The notes beneath the pieces are model-generated. The model was not told where the DNA came from and made no database searches. It was given only the letters and a program-made list of their open reading frames with translations. This document shows, piece after piece, positions 33,054 through 41,901 of a stretch of 64,000 nucleotides of DNA; the first letter of the stretch is position 1, and every line of letters begins with the position of its first letter. Source of the stretch: Lachnospiraceae bacterium P6A3 (GTDB lineage Bacteria > Bacillota > Clostridia > Lachnospirales > Lachnospiraceae); assembly GCA_000702085.1 (NCBI GenBank), contig JNKP01000004.1, forward strand, positions 186,001 through 250,000, given 5' to 3'. The position numbers and the translations under genes are program-made.

Positions 33054-33861
33054 ATTTAGCACCTTTCTCCAGCATCTCCGGAGTCATATTGTAGATTGCA
33101 TCTATGATGTGGTTTCTGTAAGTTGCGTTTCCGTCCATATCACTTAATCTTCCGTAAGCGATCTCTCCGGCATATCCCATAGCAGAAACCGCAGCTGCTG
33201 CTGCCTCCAAAGTATATCCGGGATTAGCTGTCACAAATGCCGCGGTCATTGCTGAAAGCTGACATCCCGTTCCGGTTACGGAAGACATCATCGGATGACC
33301 GTTTCGTATACAATATGCTTTCCCCGAATCCGCTACGATATCGATAACTCCGGTGATTGCTACAACGGCTCCCGTTTTTTCGGAAAATGCTTTTGCGAAT
33401 GCTACAACATCATCAAGATTTTCTTCTGTCACTTTATCGGTAACATCAGCATCCACACCCTTTGTAGAAGAACTTCCGGAAGCAAGTGCTTTAATTTCAG
33501 AGATATTCCCCCTAATAACCGTAAACTTTACTTCATCAAGAAGTCTTAATGCAGTTTCAGTTCTGAGTTTTGATGCACCTGCCCCGACCGGGTCAAGTAC
33601 TACCGGATGGTTTAATTCGTTTGCCTTTTTTCCGGCAATCAGCATTGACTCAATCGTGCGGCTGTTAAGAGTTCCGATATTGATATTTAATCCGTTACAT
33701 ATGGAAGTAATATCCGCTGCTTCTCCTTTATCATCTGCCATGATAGGCGATGCTCCACATGCGATCACTATATTTGCGCAATCATTTACGGTTACATAAT
33801 TTGTAATGTTGTGGATGAGCGGACTCTTACTTCTTACGTTCTCAAACATTTCCCGAAACAT
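33040..33861 (-). CDS. thiM: Hydroxyethylthiazole kinase
   Basis: A 273-residue ribokinase-like enzyme that phosphorylates salvaged 4-methyl-5-hydroxyethylthiazole. Features are PLIHNITNYVTVNDCAN at the N-terminus and the active-site Cys/Gly loop SVTGTGCQLSAM. It is upstream of and overlaps thiE by 14 nt. With thiW it gives a thiazole salvage route. Confidence 0.95.
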   Translation of the reverse strand: MFREMFENVRSKSPLIHNITNYVTVNDCANIVIACGASPIMADDKGEAADITSICNGLNINIGTLNSRTIESMLIAGKKANELNHPVVLDPVGAGASKLRTETALRLLDEVKFTVIRGNISEIKALASGSSSTKGVDADVTDKVTEENLDDVVAFAKAFSEKTGAVVAITGVIDIVADSGKAYCIRNGHPMMSSVTGTGCQLSAMTAAFVTANPGYTLEAAAAAVSAMGYAGEIAYGRLSDMDGNATYRNHIIDAIYNMTPEMLEKGAKYEVR

Positions 33862-33873
33862 TTCTTTACCCTC

Positions 33874-34392
33874 TTATTTATTCAGTGATTCCTGCATGGT
33901 TTGCAGAACTCCGGATTTCTTAAGACTGTATATCAAAACCGCTGAAATGATCGCGCCTCCGGCAGTTGAGATCAGGAACGGAATTATATAGACATAAAAA
34001 GCCAGTTCCGCCGCATTTTTTCCCATCAGGAAAACAGCAACAGGATACGCACACAACCCTCCGAGAATTGCTGTTCCGAATACTTCACCTATAAGTGTCA
34101 CTGGTATATTCTTTGTTTTGTCATAAGCAATTCCGCAAAGCAATGCGCCGAACATACTGCCGGGAAAAGCCATCAGGCTTCCAAGACCGAGCAGATTACG
34201 GATCAGTGATGCGGCAAAAGCAGCAGCAACTCCATAATATGGACCGAGAGTAACCGCACACAGTATATTTACCATGTGCTGAACAGGAGCACATTTACTT
34301 CCGAGCACAGGAAATGAAAACAGACTTCCCACAACGGCTACGGCGATGTAAACACCGGCAATTGCCAATTTCTTAGTATTTGTTTTTTTCAT
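33874..34392 (-). CDS. thiW: ThiW, ECF-type thiazole transporter S component
   Basis: A 172-residue membrane protein with about five segments, the size of an ECF S component. MKKTNTKKLAIAGVYIA at the start, FPGSMFGALLCG and CAYPVAVFLMG are typical of ThiW, predicted to take up hydroxyethylthiazole using a shared energy module. The frame remains open 33 codons upstream, but ATG 34392 has an AAAGGAG RBS and the upstream part is a structured leader. Confidence 0.88.
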   Translation of the reverse strand: MKKTNTKKLAIAGVYIAVAVVGSLFSFPVLGSKCAPVQHMVNILCAVTLGPYYGVAAAFAASLIRNLLGLGSLMAFPGSMFGALLCGIAYDKTKNIPVTLIGEVFGTAILGGLCAYPVAVFLMGKNAAELAFYVYIIPFLISTAGGAIISAVLIYSLKKSGVLQTMQESLNK

Positions 34393-34560
34393 GACTTGAT
34401 TTCTCCTTTGAGTAAACAGGGTTTCCCACACAGTGGTTCGGTCGATGCTTACTGGCATCCTCTCACGCCGGAACACGGCTTCCCATCGCATATCTACAAG
34501 ACTCAGGGCGCTCCCCCTCAGTCCGCCACGTATGTGGTATGTTCCCTCCTTTCAAATGAG
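34393..34560 (-). other. Unassigned GC-rich structured leader between TPP terminator and thiW
   Basis: About 170 nt that would be transcribed after the TPP-controlled terminator. Potential stems include CCAC/GTGG (CCACATACGTGG), GACTGAGGG/CCCTGAGTC, GATGC/GCATC, CCACTGTGTGG, and a longer-range GGAACA/TGTTCC pairing. It is more G+C-rich than its surroundings. The in-frame 33-codon extension of thiW from 34491 crosses it, so it is either a second cis-RNA, an unusual N-terminal coding stretch, or both. Not matched to any motif I know. Confidence 0.4.
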
Positions 34561-34567
34561 ATAAAAA

Positions 34568-34598
34568 ACAGGAGAATACCTTTTGGGCATCCTCCTGT
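34568..34598 (-). terminator. Riboswitch-controlled terminator upstream of thiW
   Basis: ACAGGAG / CTCCTGT stem extended by ATGCC/GGTAT pairing, then TTTTTTATC on the minus strand. It lies 16 nt downstream of the TPP aptamer, as expected for TPP-induced termination. Confidence 0.88.
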
Positions 34599-34613
34599 AA
34601 AAAATCCTTGTGT

Positions 34614-34703
34614 ATGACTTCCTACGACGGCATTATCCGCATCAGGTTAAAGGGTCGAAGTTCGGTTACTTCCTCTCAGCCTGCTACACAAGCTCCCCTG
34701 ACT
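34614..34703 (-). promoter_or_regulatory. TPP riboswitch (THI element) controlling thiW-thiM-thiE-thiD-thiC
   Basis: The minus strand carries the conserved TPP aptamer blocks GGGGAGC, CTGAGAGG, GACCCTTTAACCTGA, and GCGGATAATGCCG followed by TCGTAGGAA. Spacing and order match the TPP class. A terminator directly downstream indicates transcriptional attenuation when TPP is high. Confidence 0.97.
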
Positions 34704-34716
34704 TTATTCGTTCTAA

Positions 34717-34745
34717 TTTATACCCCTTATTCAGATAAAATTCAA
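34717..34745 (-). promoter_or_regulatory. Promoter of the thiamine operon
   Basis: TTGAAT (34740-34745), 17-bp spacer, TATAAA (34717-34722) on the minus strand, just upstream of the TPP aptamer. The same stretch can form a small ACCCCTT/AAGGGGT hairpin (34722-34751) that may serve as terminator of the esterase gene. Confidence 0.75.
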
Positions 34746-34763
34746 GGGGTTAGAAAAAATATC

Positions 34764-35819
34764 TCAATTCTTTTTATCATATGCTATCTGTTTGAACAGA
34801 TTATAAAGCCCGCTTCTAATTGCATTGTTATCATGATCCGCGCCGCTTATCTCATACCAGATATGATCGGTTCCGTTTGCTTCAAGGATTTCATGATATG
34901 ACTTGGGATAATCCCCAACAACAGAATCGGAAGTTCCGCAGCAGATTATAAATACATTCGGCTCGGTTGCACCGTCTGCAAAATGCATTTCACTTTCTTC
35001 CATCTGGCCGGTATGGCTCATAAATTTATCGGTTGTAGCCACAACTCCCGGAGCTGCTGAGATTGCACATACATATCCGAAAAGTTCAGGTCTCTTAAGA
35101 GTGATATAGATTGTCTCTCTGCCACCCATTGAAAATCCGGCCAGATAAGTGTTTTCTCTTCCGGTAAGAACAGAATAATTCTCTTCAATATATGGCATAA
35201 GATCATTGGTCAGATCGTTGATGAAGTTGTCATAAGGAAGACAGCTTTCGGCATCAAAACCGGGCTTTTGATCAGGATCCCATGCAGCAAACATATTGGG
35301 ACATACTACAATAGTCTCGTCGATAATTCCGTCGGCAGCCATATTTCCGACAATCTCTTTTATCTTATTTCCCGAATCTCCGGAAAAAGAATATTCATCA
35401 CCAAAGATTCCGTGTAACAGATAAAGCACGGGATATTTTTTATCTTCACTGTATGAAGCAGGCAGAAGGATACTGTATCCTCTCTCCATGCCGCAGGTCT
35501 CCGAATAGTAAGTCCCGTGAGTATACTCACCATATTCTACTTCGGAACGTGTTGCGGTTAATGTTGTAGGACATCTTTCTTCGATCTCATTGTTAAGAAC
35601 GATTTCTCCGTTTGTCGCAGTATCTTCAGGTATCTCTTCCGTATCATCCGCAGCGATACCACTTGCAAAAGAACTCATATCCTCTTCGCTTATTTCCGTT
35701 TCTTCGGATGTGATGTTGTTATCCTCCATGATAACATCCTCCTGAATATTACTTCCGCATGCGCCAAGCGCAAGCATTAGAACAAGTGAGATTGTAATAC
35801 ATTTAGATCTCATTTTCAT
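34764..35819 (-). CDS. Esterase-like alpha/beta-hydrolase lipoprotein
   Basis: A 351-residue exported hydrolase. A lipoprotein signal peptide with lipobox LALGAC places it on the outer face of the membrane. An acidic, low-complexity linker (about 25-75) leads to an esterase-D/feruloyl-esterase-like domain with the oxyanion segment PVLYLLHGIFGDEYSF, nucleophile elbow AGFSMGG, and the catalytic His in GADHDNNAI. It could cleave feruloyl or acetyl esters from plant polysaccharide, as is common in rumen Lachnospiraceae (inference). Its start overlaps the APH-like gene upstream (ATGA). Confidence 0.85.
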   Translation of the reverse strand: MKMRSKCITISLVLMLALGACGSNIQEDVIMEDNNITSEETEISEEDMSSFASGIAADDTEEIPEDTATNGEIVLNNEIEERCPTTLTATRSEVEYGEYTHGTYYSETCGMERGYSILLPASYSEDKKYPVLYLLHGIFGDEYSFSGDSGNKIKEIVGNMAADGIIDETIVVCPNMFAAWDPDQKPGFDAESCLPYDNFINDLTNDLMPYIEENYSVLTGRENTYLAGFSMGGRETIYITLKRPELFGYVCAISAAPGVVATTDKFMSHTGQMEESEMHFADGATEPNVFIICCGTSDSVVGDYPKSYHEILEANGTDHIWYEISGADHDNNAIRSGLYNLFKQIAYDKKN

Positions 35820-36805
35820 ATCTTCCTTTCAAGAACTTTACAAACATCATCTTCTATTTCGCTCAGATATCGTATCCTGTCTATGGTATTTTTCACTTCT
35901 GTATCCCCGAGTCTGATTTCCTCATTATCCGAACTCTCTATACCCAGTGCCCGCTTTATATTATATTCAAGCCATTCAAGCCATGTATATGATATCCCGT
36001 ACACTTTGTCATATGATCTGAATCCGTTATCATATTCTTTCAGGTATCCCTTTAGAAACGCTTCCAGATTTTCTTTTTTGAAGCTTCCGGTCACAGTCCC
36101 TGCCCATTGAAGAGCAAGTTCGATACAGGATGAAACAGGATTACTGTAACCCAGACACTCAAGATCTATCACATATGCTTTTCCGTTATCCCACATTATA
36201 TTCTTGGGATCCATGTCATCATCGCTTATAACTCTGATTGGCGGAAGCTTCTTTCTTGCAAGATTTAACCTGTCCTGTGCATATTCCAGCAATTCCATAT
36301 TTTCCTCAAGACTTGAGAAAACAGGACTCTCTTTTTTCTCTGCCAATTTCAGATACTTCTTAAAATCTATATTGCTTAACTCAGGTACTTCATTTTCTAC
36401 ATTTTGAGATTCAATAGAATGAATTCTTCCGAGTATCTCTCCTGCTTTTAAACATTGCTTTGTGGCTATATTATCAAAATCGGTTATATGTCCTTCTACC
36501 CAATTAAATATATAGAAATACCTGCCGCCTTCTTCCATCATCTTCTTATCCGAAAAAGAAATAGCAGATACTACCGGAATATTATTATTCTCAAGAACTC
36601 TTTCAAGTCTTTCTGCTTCGGCATAATTGTCGAATGCTCCTGGTCTTTTCATTATTTCCAGATTGAGACATTTAACTGCATATGTTCTATTTGCAGTCCT
36701 TACTTTATACATTTTATGCATTAAACCACCGGAAACGGGGAGCACATCTTCCGTGAGCTCCCCGAGTCCGATACGTTCAAATAATTCTGATATTATTTCT
36801 TTCAT
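35816..36805 (-). CDS. Aminoglycoside-phosphotransferase-family (APH) kinase
   Basis: A 329-residue small-molecule kinase of the protein-kinase-like APH fold. The catalytic loop SDDDMDPKNIMWD keeps the Asp and Asn, although the usual preceding His is replaced, and the metal-binding motif is VIDLECLGY. Such enzymes phosphorylate antibiotics, choline, homoserine or sugars. Start overlaps the AraC-type regulator stop and it is coupled to the esterase lipoprotein, giving a three-gene unit. Substrate unknown. Confidence 0.78.
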   Translation of the reverse strand: MKEIISELFERIGLGELTEDVLPVSGGLMHKMYKVRTANRTYAVKCLNLEIMKRPGAFDNYAEAERLERVLENNNIPVVSAISFSDKKMMEEGGRYFYIFNWVEGHITDFDNIATKQCLKAGEILGRIHSIESQNVENEVPELSNIDFKKYLKLAEKKESPVFSSLEENMELLEYAQDRLNLARKKLPPIRVISDDDMDPKNIMWDNGKAYVIDLECLGYSNPVSSCIELALQWAGTVTGSFKKENLEAFLKGYLKEYDNGFRSYDKVYGISYTWLEWLEYNIKRALGIESSDNEEIRLGDTEVKNTIDRIRYLSEIEDDVCKVLERKI

Positions 36806-37692
36806 TTCTTTTTAATCGGAATCCACAATTCGCAGAATATATCCGGTCTGGTACCATCGTAGTAAAGTTCATAGTCGGTTTCTTCCGATGATTCGTAACC
36901 CATCTGGGGCAGAAATTCTTTATAGAACTTCACCCAGGTCTTAGCAATGCAGTCTCCGTCTTCGCCAACACAATCGAATACTACATAAGTTCCGGGATTA
37001 ACGTCCCAAATTCGGAAGCCTTTCTTCTCCAATTCCGCCTGATCAAACTCTGCGGTATCCTCGTCGACGATAATGCCGATTCCGTATTCAAAGGTGTCCT
37101 TTCCATCTGTTGTGGGACTGCAAAGGCCATAAAGATCGCGCTTTCCGTCCTCTCTCAGCATCCAGATAGGAGACAGCATCTGCTTGCTGTTGACCTCACC
37201 CCAGAAATCCGCAACATCATGGTTAGCTTCATCGTTAATTATTGCATTATTGAATTCTCTTACAAGTGCGATAAATTTCTTTTCTTTGGTCTGTACGATT
37301 CTGTAATCCATACTTATTCCTCCTTCAACCGTTAACTTGATCACAAGAGGATTAAAAAGCTTTAGTTTGGACGATTCTTCTCTGGCCGATTTGGGAGATA
37401 TCCCATGAAATCTTGTAAATGCCTTGGTAAAACTTTCCGGGGTTTCATATCCGTACTTAAATGATATATCCGTTATCCTGGCATCTGTTTCAACGATTTC
37501 TTTTCCGGCAAGGGAAAGCCTTCTGTTCCGGATATATGCATTGGCAGTCATGCCTGTCAGGAAACTGAACGCTCTGTGAAACTCGTAGCCGGAAGTGTGC
37601 ACATGCTTCGCTACATCTTCATAATTGATCTCTTCCATCAGATGCTCTTCCATATAGACGATTGCTTCCTGCATTGCTGCTATCCATTCCAT
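36802..37692 (-). CDS. AraC-family regulator with GyrI-like effector domain
   Basis: A 296-residue protein with an N-terminal AraC double HTH (about 1-105: INYEDVAKHVHTSGYEFHRA, FKYGYETPESFTKAFTRFHG) and a C-terminal GyrI/AraC-effector-binding domain (about 125-296: DYRIVQTKEKKFIALV, GTYVVFDCVGED). It is the N-terminal HTH layout of Rob/SoxS-type regulators, where the C-terminal half binds small molecules. ATG 37692 is chosen since AGGAGG stands 7 nt upstream; the in-frame GTG at 37710 overlaps the RBS. It probably controls its own operon with the APH kinase and esterase. Confidence 0.87.
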   Translation of the reverse strand: MEWIAAMQEAIVYMEEHLMEEINYEDVAKHVHTSGYEFHRAFSFLTGMTANAYIRNRRLSLAGKEIVETDARITDISFKYGYETPESFTKAFTRFHGISPKSAREESSKLKLFNPLVIKLTVEGGISMDYRIVQTKEKKFIALVREFNNAIINDEANHDVADFWGEVNSKQMLSPIWMLREDGKRDLYGLCSPTTDGKDTFEYGIGIIVDEDTAEFDQAELEKKGFRIWDVNPGTYVVFDCVGEDGDCIAKTWVKFYKEFLPQMGYESSEETDYELYYDGTRPDIFCELWIPIKKK

Positions 37693-37775
37693 GCTTTTTC
37701 CTCCTGTCACGGTCTATTATGGGGGCAATCCGTTTTGATCACATTTCCGTTCTTGCTAAGATTTGTCAGGTACTG

Positions 37776-38546
37776 TTATTTTACAAAATCATCCCTTTTT
37801 ACTTCGTAACTTTCCGTCTCTATCCATGTGGGAACAAATCCGCAGGACAGCGCAATCTTCCATGAACGGATATTGGACAGACTTGTTCCGTAATAGGGGA
37901 TGGCGCCTCTTCTGAGGGTTTCATCCCTTAACAATGCAACCAGAGTTTTTCCTATACCCCTGCCTCTGTATTCGGGAAGTACGTCTATACCGATCTGCCA
38001 CATTTCCGGCGTATCTGCCGAGCATCCTGCCATACCGCATATCTTATCACCGTCAAGTGCAATTACTGCAAGCAAATCCGGTCTTTCCGGTTTAAACCGG
38101 TCACAAAGTGCATTGGAAAATTCATCTCTACCGTAATATTCTCCAATATCTTTCTGCTCCAACCATTTAATATTCAGATCGGTTTTGACATTCAGATATT
38201 CGGGAGTCGGGATAAACATATGATGGGTCAGTGCCATCTTATATCCATATTCCCTAAGCTTGGTTTCCAATTCATAGAAATTGTGCTGTTCTAAAAGCCA
38301 ATAACCTTTCTTGTCGCGAACCCATTCCCCAAGCCATGGATGCAGGCTTTCATCTGCGGATATAACGGCATTATTTCCGAAAGTCACAATCTGAAAAAAG
38401 AAAGGCTTCTCCGAAAACTTTCTTCTCTTCTCATGCAAATTTGCGGAAGTAATTATATTCTCTTCACTCGAGAAATCTTCCGGTTCACAATTCAGTTCAT
38501 ATGATAATTGTCTTTTAACAGATTCTATGATTTGTTTTTCGGTCAT
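37776..38546 (-). CDS. GNAT-family N-acetyltransferase
   Basis: About 256 residues. The C-terminal half has the acetyl-CoA loop PEYRGRGIGKTLVAL and a late YGTSLSNIRSWKIALSCGF. The N-terminal half (about 1-130) is divergent and may be a degenerate second GNAT lobe. ATG 38546 is used; an upstream in-frame ATG (38603) overlaps the previous gene by 44 nt. RBS is weak for both. It transfers an acetyl group to an unknown amine. Confidence 0.75.
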   Translation of the reverse strand: MTEKQIIESVKRQLSYELNCEPEDFSSEENIITSANLHEKRRKFSEKPFFFQIVTFGNNAVISADESLHPWLGEWVRDKKGYWLLEQHNFYELETKLREYGYKMALTHHMFIPTPEYLNVKTDLNIKWLEQKDIGEYYGRDEFSNALCDRFKPERPDLLAVIALDGDKICGMAGCSADTPEMWQIGIDVLPEYRGRGIGKTLVALLRDETLRRGAIPYYGTSLSNIRSWKIALSCGFVPTWIETESYEVKRDDFVK

Positions 38547-38559
38547 GACTTGTTCTGTT

Positions 38560-39171
38560 TTACAAATTAATCTTGATATGTTCAAATCGCAATCCGGCTT
38601 CATCCGCTTCTATGAGAAGGAAAGAAGGATCTTCAAGTCCCGTGGCAGAAACCGCTGCCACATTTCCTTTCACAAAATTCCGGTGACAATGACCGACAAC
38701 GACGAGATCGTATTTACGGATCTGTTCATTTCCGCATGCCTCATCGAATGTTCCGTTCTTCAATGATGAAAGAGGCAGATAGGGATATGTATCTTCAATA
38801 TTTAAAAACAGAAAATGTGTGAACAGGAATTTATGACCCTCATACTCTTTTTCAAAGAACAGAGGCATATTATTTACAAATTGCATTTGTTCATCGGAAA
38901 GTCTGCTTCTGATTCCGTCATAGTATTCTCGGAGGTATTCCACATCCGGATCGATATCAACACCGTTTGCAGCATAGAGTTCACAGTTCCCTTTTATGCA
39001 TATCGCTCCGGATTCTTTCAAAAGATCCAGGCATTCAATTTCTTCATTTCCCCGCTGAAAAATATCTCCGAGAAAAATTATTTCATCAGCATTCTTTTCT
39101 TTAATCTGTTCCAGTACTTTCTTTAATGCTTTCAGATTTCCGTGAACATCGGAAAAAACCGCAATTTTCAT
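38560..39171 (-). CDS. YfcE/MJ0936-type metallophosphoesterase
   Basis: A 203-residue calcineurin-like phosphodiesterase. The two-metal motifs are AVFSDVHGNLKA (DxHG), FLGDIFQRG (GDxxxRG), IKGNCE (GN[HC]E with Cys in place of His), and VVVGHCHRNF (GHCH). It would hydrolyse a phosphodiester in the cytoplasm; the natural substrate of this subfamily is often not known. Confidence 0.85.
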   Translation of the reverse strand: MKIAVFSDVHGNLKALKKVLEQIKEKNADEIIFLGDIFQRGNEEIECLDLLKESGAICIKGNCELYAANGVDIDPDVEYLREYYDGIRSRLSDEQMQFVNNMPLFFEKEYEGHKFLFTHFLFLNIEDTYPYLPLSSLKNGTFDEACGNEQIRKYDLVVVGHCHRNFVKGNVAAVSATGLEDPSFLLIEADEAGLRFEHIKINL

Positions 39172-39202
39172 TATATTACTTATTACTCCTGATTAACGAA
39201 CC

Positions 39203-39979
39203 TTATTTCTTCAGACGTTTGATTCTCTCCGTAGTGTATTCTTCGATCTGTTTCCACAACGAGTTCAGCTGCTTCTTATGAACACAGAGTTTTTCCGTGC
39301 AATTCTTACACTGAAGATAATCGTTTGTCATCTCGGAAAACCTTTCCGGATGAAGATAAAATGTTATTTCCCATCGTACAAGTAATGCAACGGAAAGTAT
39401 CAGCAAACTCCACGTATATGTCTTTCGTACAAAAAACAAAGGAGTAAACATCATGGCATAATCCCAGTTGTAGATTCTGCAGCTGCTGCAGCATTTATTT
39501 TTCATGAACCACGTCTGGAAGGGACAGAAGAATAAAATGCAGATGATATCACAAATTGAATATGCGCTGCATAGAAGGATCATAATTCCGTCATCCAAAA
39601 TTCCTGCCATATATAAAGCACCGAAAAATCCGTTAAACACCACCCATATCAATGCCACCAGCATTGTGGCGTTATTGTCATGGATTACAATTTCGGTTGA
39701 ACCGGATTTTATATAGTTCTTCGCAAACTGTTTTTGACATCCGGGGCTTTCGTATTTTGACGGAAAAAACCGAAACACAATTTCCACTACAAACACGGCC
39801 CACGTTACTACAATAATGGTCGGCATCTTTTCAACGCTTTCAATGATCGATGCTTCTGAAAAGAAACGGAATCTGATATAACTGATCAGAAGCAAGATGA
39901 ACAACGCCGATCTGTAGATCAGACGAACATAATGCCATGTACTTACAACACTTAGTTTTTTCTTTACTTTTCTCTGCAT
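39203..39979 (-). CDS. Cysteine-motif multipass membrane protein
   Basis: A 258-residue protein with about six hydrophobic segments. Two cysteine-rich cytoplasmic motifs stand out: KCCSSCRIYNWD (about 168-179) and CKNCTEKLCVHKK near the C-terminus, which could bind zinc or iron. I recognise it as a family occurring in clostridia without known function. A 5-nt gap separates it from the methyltransferase upstream. Confidence 0.65.
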   Translation of the reverse strand: MQRKVKKKLSVVSTWHYVRLIYRSALFILLLISYIRFRFFSEASIIESVEKMPTIIVVTWAVFVVEIVFRFFPSKYESPGCQKQFAKNYIKSGSTEIVIHDNNATMLVALIWVVFNGFFGALYMAGILDDGIMILLCSAYSICDIICILFFCPFQTWFMKNKCCSSCRIYNWDYAMMFTPLFFVRKTYTWSLLILSVALLVRWEITFYLHPERFSEMTNDYLQCKNCTEKLCVHKKQLNSLWKQIEEYTTERIKRLKK

Positions 39980-39983
39980 CTTT

Positions 39984-40787
39984 TTATTTCTTCTTCAGCC
40001 AGGCAATCGAAACATAATGCTTAATATCAAAAGATTCAGGATATGCTTCAAGCATCTTCTCATGTTCATCGTTCCATAATGCGAGCTCCTCAGGAGACAT
40101 AGAAGCGCTGGTTCCTCTGCAGGCACGCATCCTTCCATGCCAGCTTTCTCTCGTAAACGGAACATCAACACGGAATTCTTCCTGTTTTACCAAATCGAAA
40201 TAATCCAAATACTCATCCGGTACCAATACATGATGAACCGTGTCTCCGCAGCCGTTCCATACTGGATTATATTTCAGGATCAATTCTTCGCTCTTTCCTG
40301 CGATCTCATCTTCAAAGGGAAGCCATCCCATATACAGGATCAGAAAACTGCCATCTTTTTTTAGAAATCTTGCAAATTTGGGTGCGGTGATCTTGTGATC
40401 CAGATACCATATACACTGACAGGCAGTAATCACATCAAAGGATGCATCCGGTTTATCCAGATCCTTTGCATCGCATGTATAAAATTCAATGTCCATATTT
40501 GCATCGAGGGCAATCTTTTTAGCCTCTTCTATCTGATTCTCGGATATATCTGTACCGGTCCAACGAGCTCCGTACTTGTACATATTGATAGGAAGAACTC
40601 CCGTACCCGTTCCGACATCAAGTACTGCCTGTCCGTCCTTGCACAGACCCAGTCCTAAAATATACCGGTAGAATTCCTGCGGATAGATATCTCTGAAACG
40701 GGCATAATCTTTGGAAGTCTTTCCCCAATCGAATTCTTTCCCTTCGTCTATACCGGTTATACTGATTTTTTTACTATCTTTATCCAC
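39984..40787 (-). CDS. Class I SAM-dependent methyltransferase
   Basis: A 267-residue protein with Rossmann motif I VLDVGTGTGVLP, acidic motif II TGTDISENQI, and motif IV ITACQCIWYLD. GTG start with GGAGGATAA upstream. The substrate is unknown. It starts 3 nt after the stop of the GNAT at 40790-41341, so the two are coupled. Confidence 0.85.
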   Translation of the reverse strand: MDKDSKKISITGIDEGKEFDWGKTSKDYARFRDIYPQEFYRYILGLGLCKDGQAVLDVGTGTGVLPINMYKYGARWTGTDISENQIEEAKKIALDANMDIEFYTCDAKDLDKPDASFDVITACQCIWYLDHKITAPKFARFLKKDGSFLILYMGWLPFEDEIAGKSEELILKYNPVWNGCGDTVHHVLVPDEYLDYFDLVKQEEFRVDVPFTRESWHGRMRACRGTSASMSPEELALWNDEHEKMLEAYPESFDIKHYVSIAWLKKK

Positions 40788-40789
40788 GT

Positions 40790-41341
40790 TTATTTATCCT
40801 CCGCCTTTTTCTCCCATTCTGTACGGGTAATCATACAGGTGTACTCCCCCGAAGTTTTTCCGGTCCTTGGATATGTTCGAGTGCCTTTATCATCAATACA
40901 CTTCATTCCTATTTTGCGCATAACCCCGAAGGATGCAGGATTATTAACATCACACTGTGCATATACCTTATCAATTCCGAGATTTTCAAATGCAAAGTCA
41001 AGAAGGGCCAATGCAGCCTCTGCTGCATAGCCCCTGTTTCTGTATGCTTTGTTTATTATCCATCCGAGTGTAGCATAGGACCTGTCTTCACTGTGGCCCA
41101 GATCGCAATCACACCCGCCGATTATTTTATCGTCTAACAGAATTACAAATTCGAAATCCGTCTGATCTTCCGAGTTCCACTCTTCCGCATTCTTTTTAAC
41201 AAATTCAACTGTTTCCTCAAAAGTATCGTTCGGAAGCCAGAACATCATTGTAATTTCTTTATCACCTGCATACTCATGTATTTCTTTTTCATCACCTATG
41301 CGTACAGGTCTGAGTGTCAAATGTTTTGTTTTAATCTTCAT
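40790..41341 (-). CDS. RimJ/RimL-type GNAT acetyltransferase
   Basis: A 183-residue GNAT of the ribosomal-protein acetyltransferase type. N-terminal HLTLRPVRIGDEKEIHEYA, CoA loop NKAYRNRGYAAEAALAL and NPASFGVMRKIGM are typical. It may acetylate a protein N-terminus or a small amine; the exact target is unknown. Confidence 0.85.
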   Translation of the reverse strand: MKIKTKHLTLRPVRIGDEKEIHEYAGDKEITMMFWLPNDTFEETVEFVKKNAEEWNSEDQTDFEFVILLDDKIIGGCDCDLGHSEDRSYATLGWIINKAYRNRGYAAEAALALLDFAFENLGIDKVYAQCDVNNPASFGVMRKIGMKCIDDKGTRTYPRTGKTSGEYTCMITRTEWEKKAEDK

Positions 41342-41391
41342 ACTTGATTATCTTTGGAATTGTTTTCCGAAATTTTTCAAAATTTTAATCC

Positions 41392-41901
41392 TTACGTATA
41401 ATCCGCCCTGTTTATCTCCATCTCGATAACATTCCAGGGTTCTTTTATAACGACTTCTTTATCCTTAAATCCCAGACTGCTGTAACATTTGTGAGCCGGT
41501 TCATTGTTTTCAAAAACCCCCAGGGTTACCTTGTCGACGTTCAATATTTCAAAAGCATATTTAAGTCCCAGTTCCAGCATCCGGTTACCGTACCCTTTGC
41601 CTCTCAGACTGTCATCTACGATTACCCATCCGAAACGAAGATTCTTTCTGTCGCCATGCATATAGCGCATTATAAAATGTCCTACAACCGTACCCTCATC
41701 ATCAAACAAAACCCAGGGGTAGAAATTGTCAGGTTCGTCACATTTTCCGTTATTCAACCGATACATATCATCAATGGTCCCGGCCGTTATCGGAAAATCT
41801 CCAAATAAAAGTCCTCCCCATTTTTTGAAGACTTCTTCGTCCCTTATCCACTTTTCTATGGTCTCTGAATCGCAGGATTTATATGGTCTTAAACTAAGCA
41901 T
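41392..41901 (-). CDS. GNAT-family N-acetyltransferase
   Basis: A 169-residue RimJ/RimL-like GNAT: MLSLRPYKSCDSETIEKW at the start, CoA loop SLRGKGYGNRMLEL, and ENNEPAHKCYSSLGF. It overlaps the 3' end of the EAL gene by 13 nt and is probably co-transcribed with it. Substrate unknown. Confidence 0.83.
   Translation of the reverse strand: MLSLRPYKSCDSETIEKWIRDEEVFKKWGGLLFGDFPITAGTIDDMYRLNNGKCDEPDNFYPWVLFDDEGTVVGHFIMRYMHGDRKNLRFGWVIVDDSLRGKGYGNRMLELGLKYAFEILNVDKVTLGVFENNEPAHKCYSSLGFKDKEVVIKEPWNVIEMEINRADYT

Noticed and set aside
34393-34491. 33-codon N-terminal extension of ThiW
   Set aside because: Not needed for the S-component fold and strongly structured as RNA; the AAAGGAG-ATG at 34392 fits better. 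Kept open as a finding.
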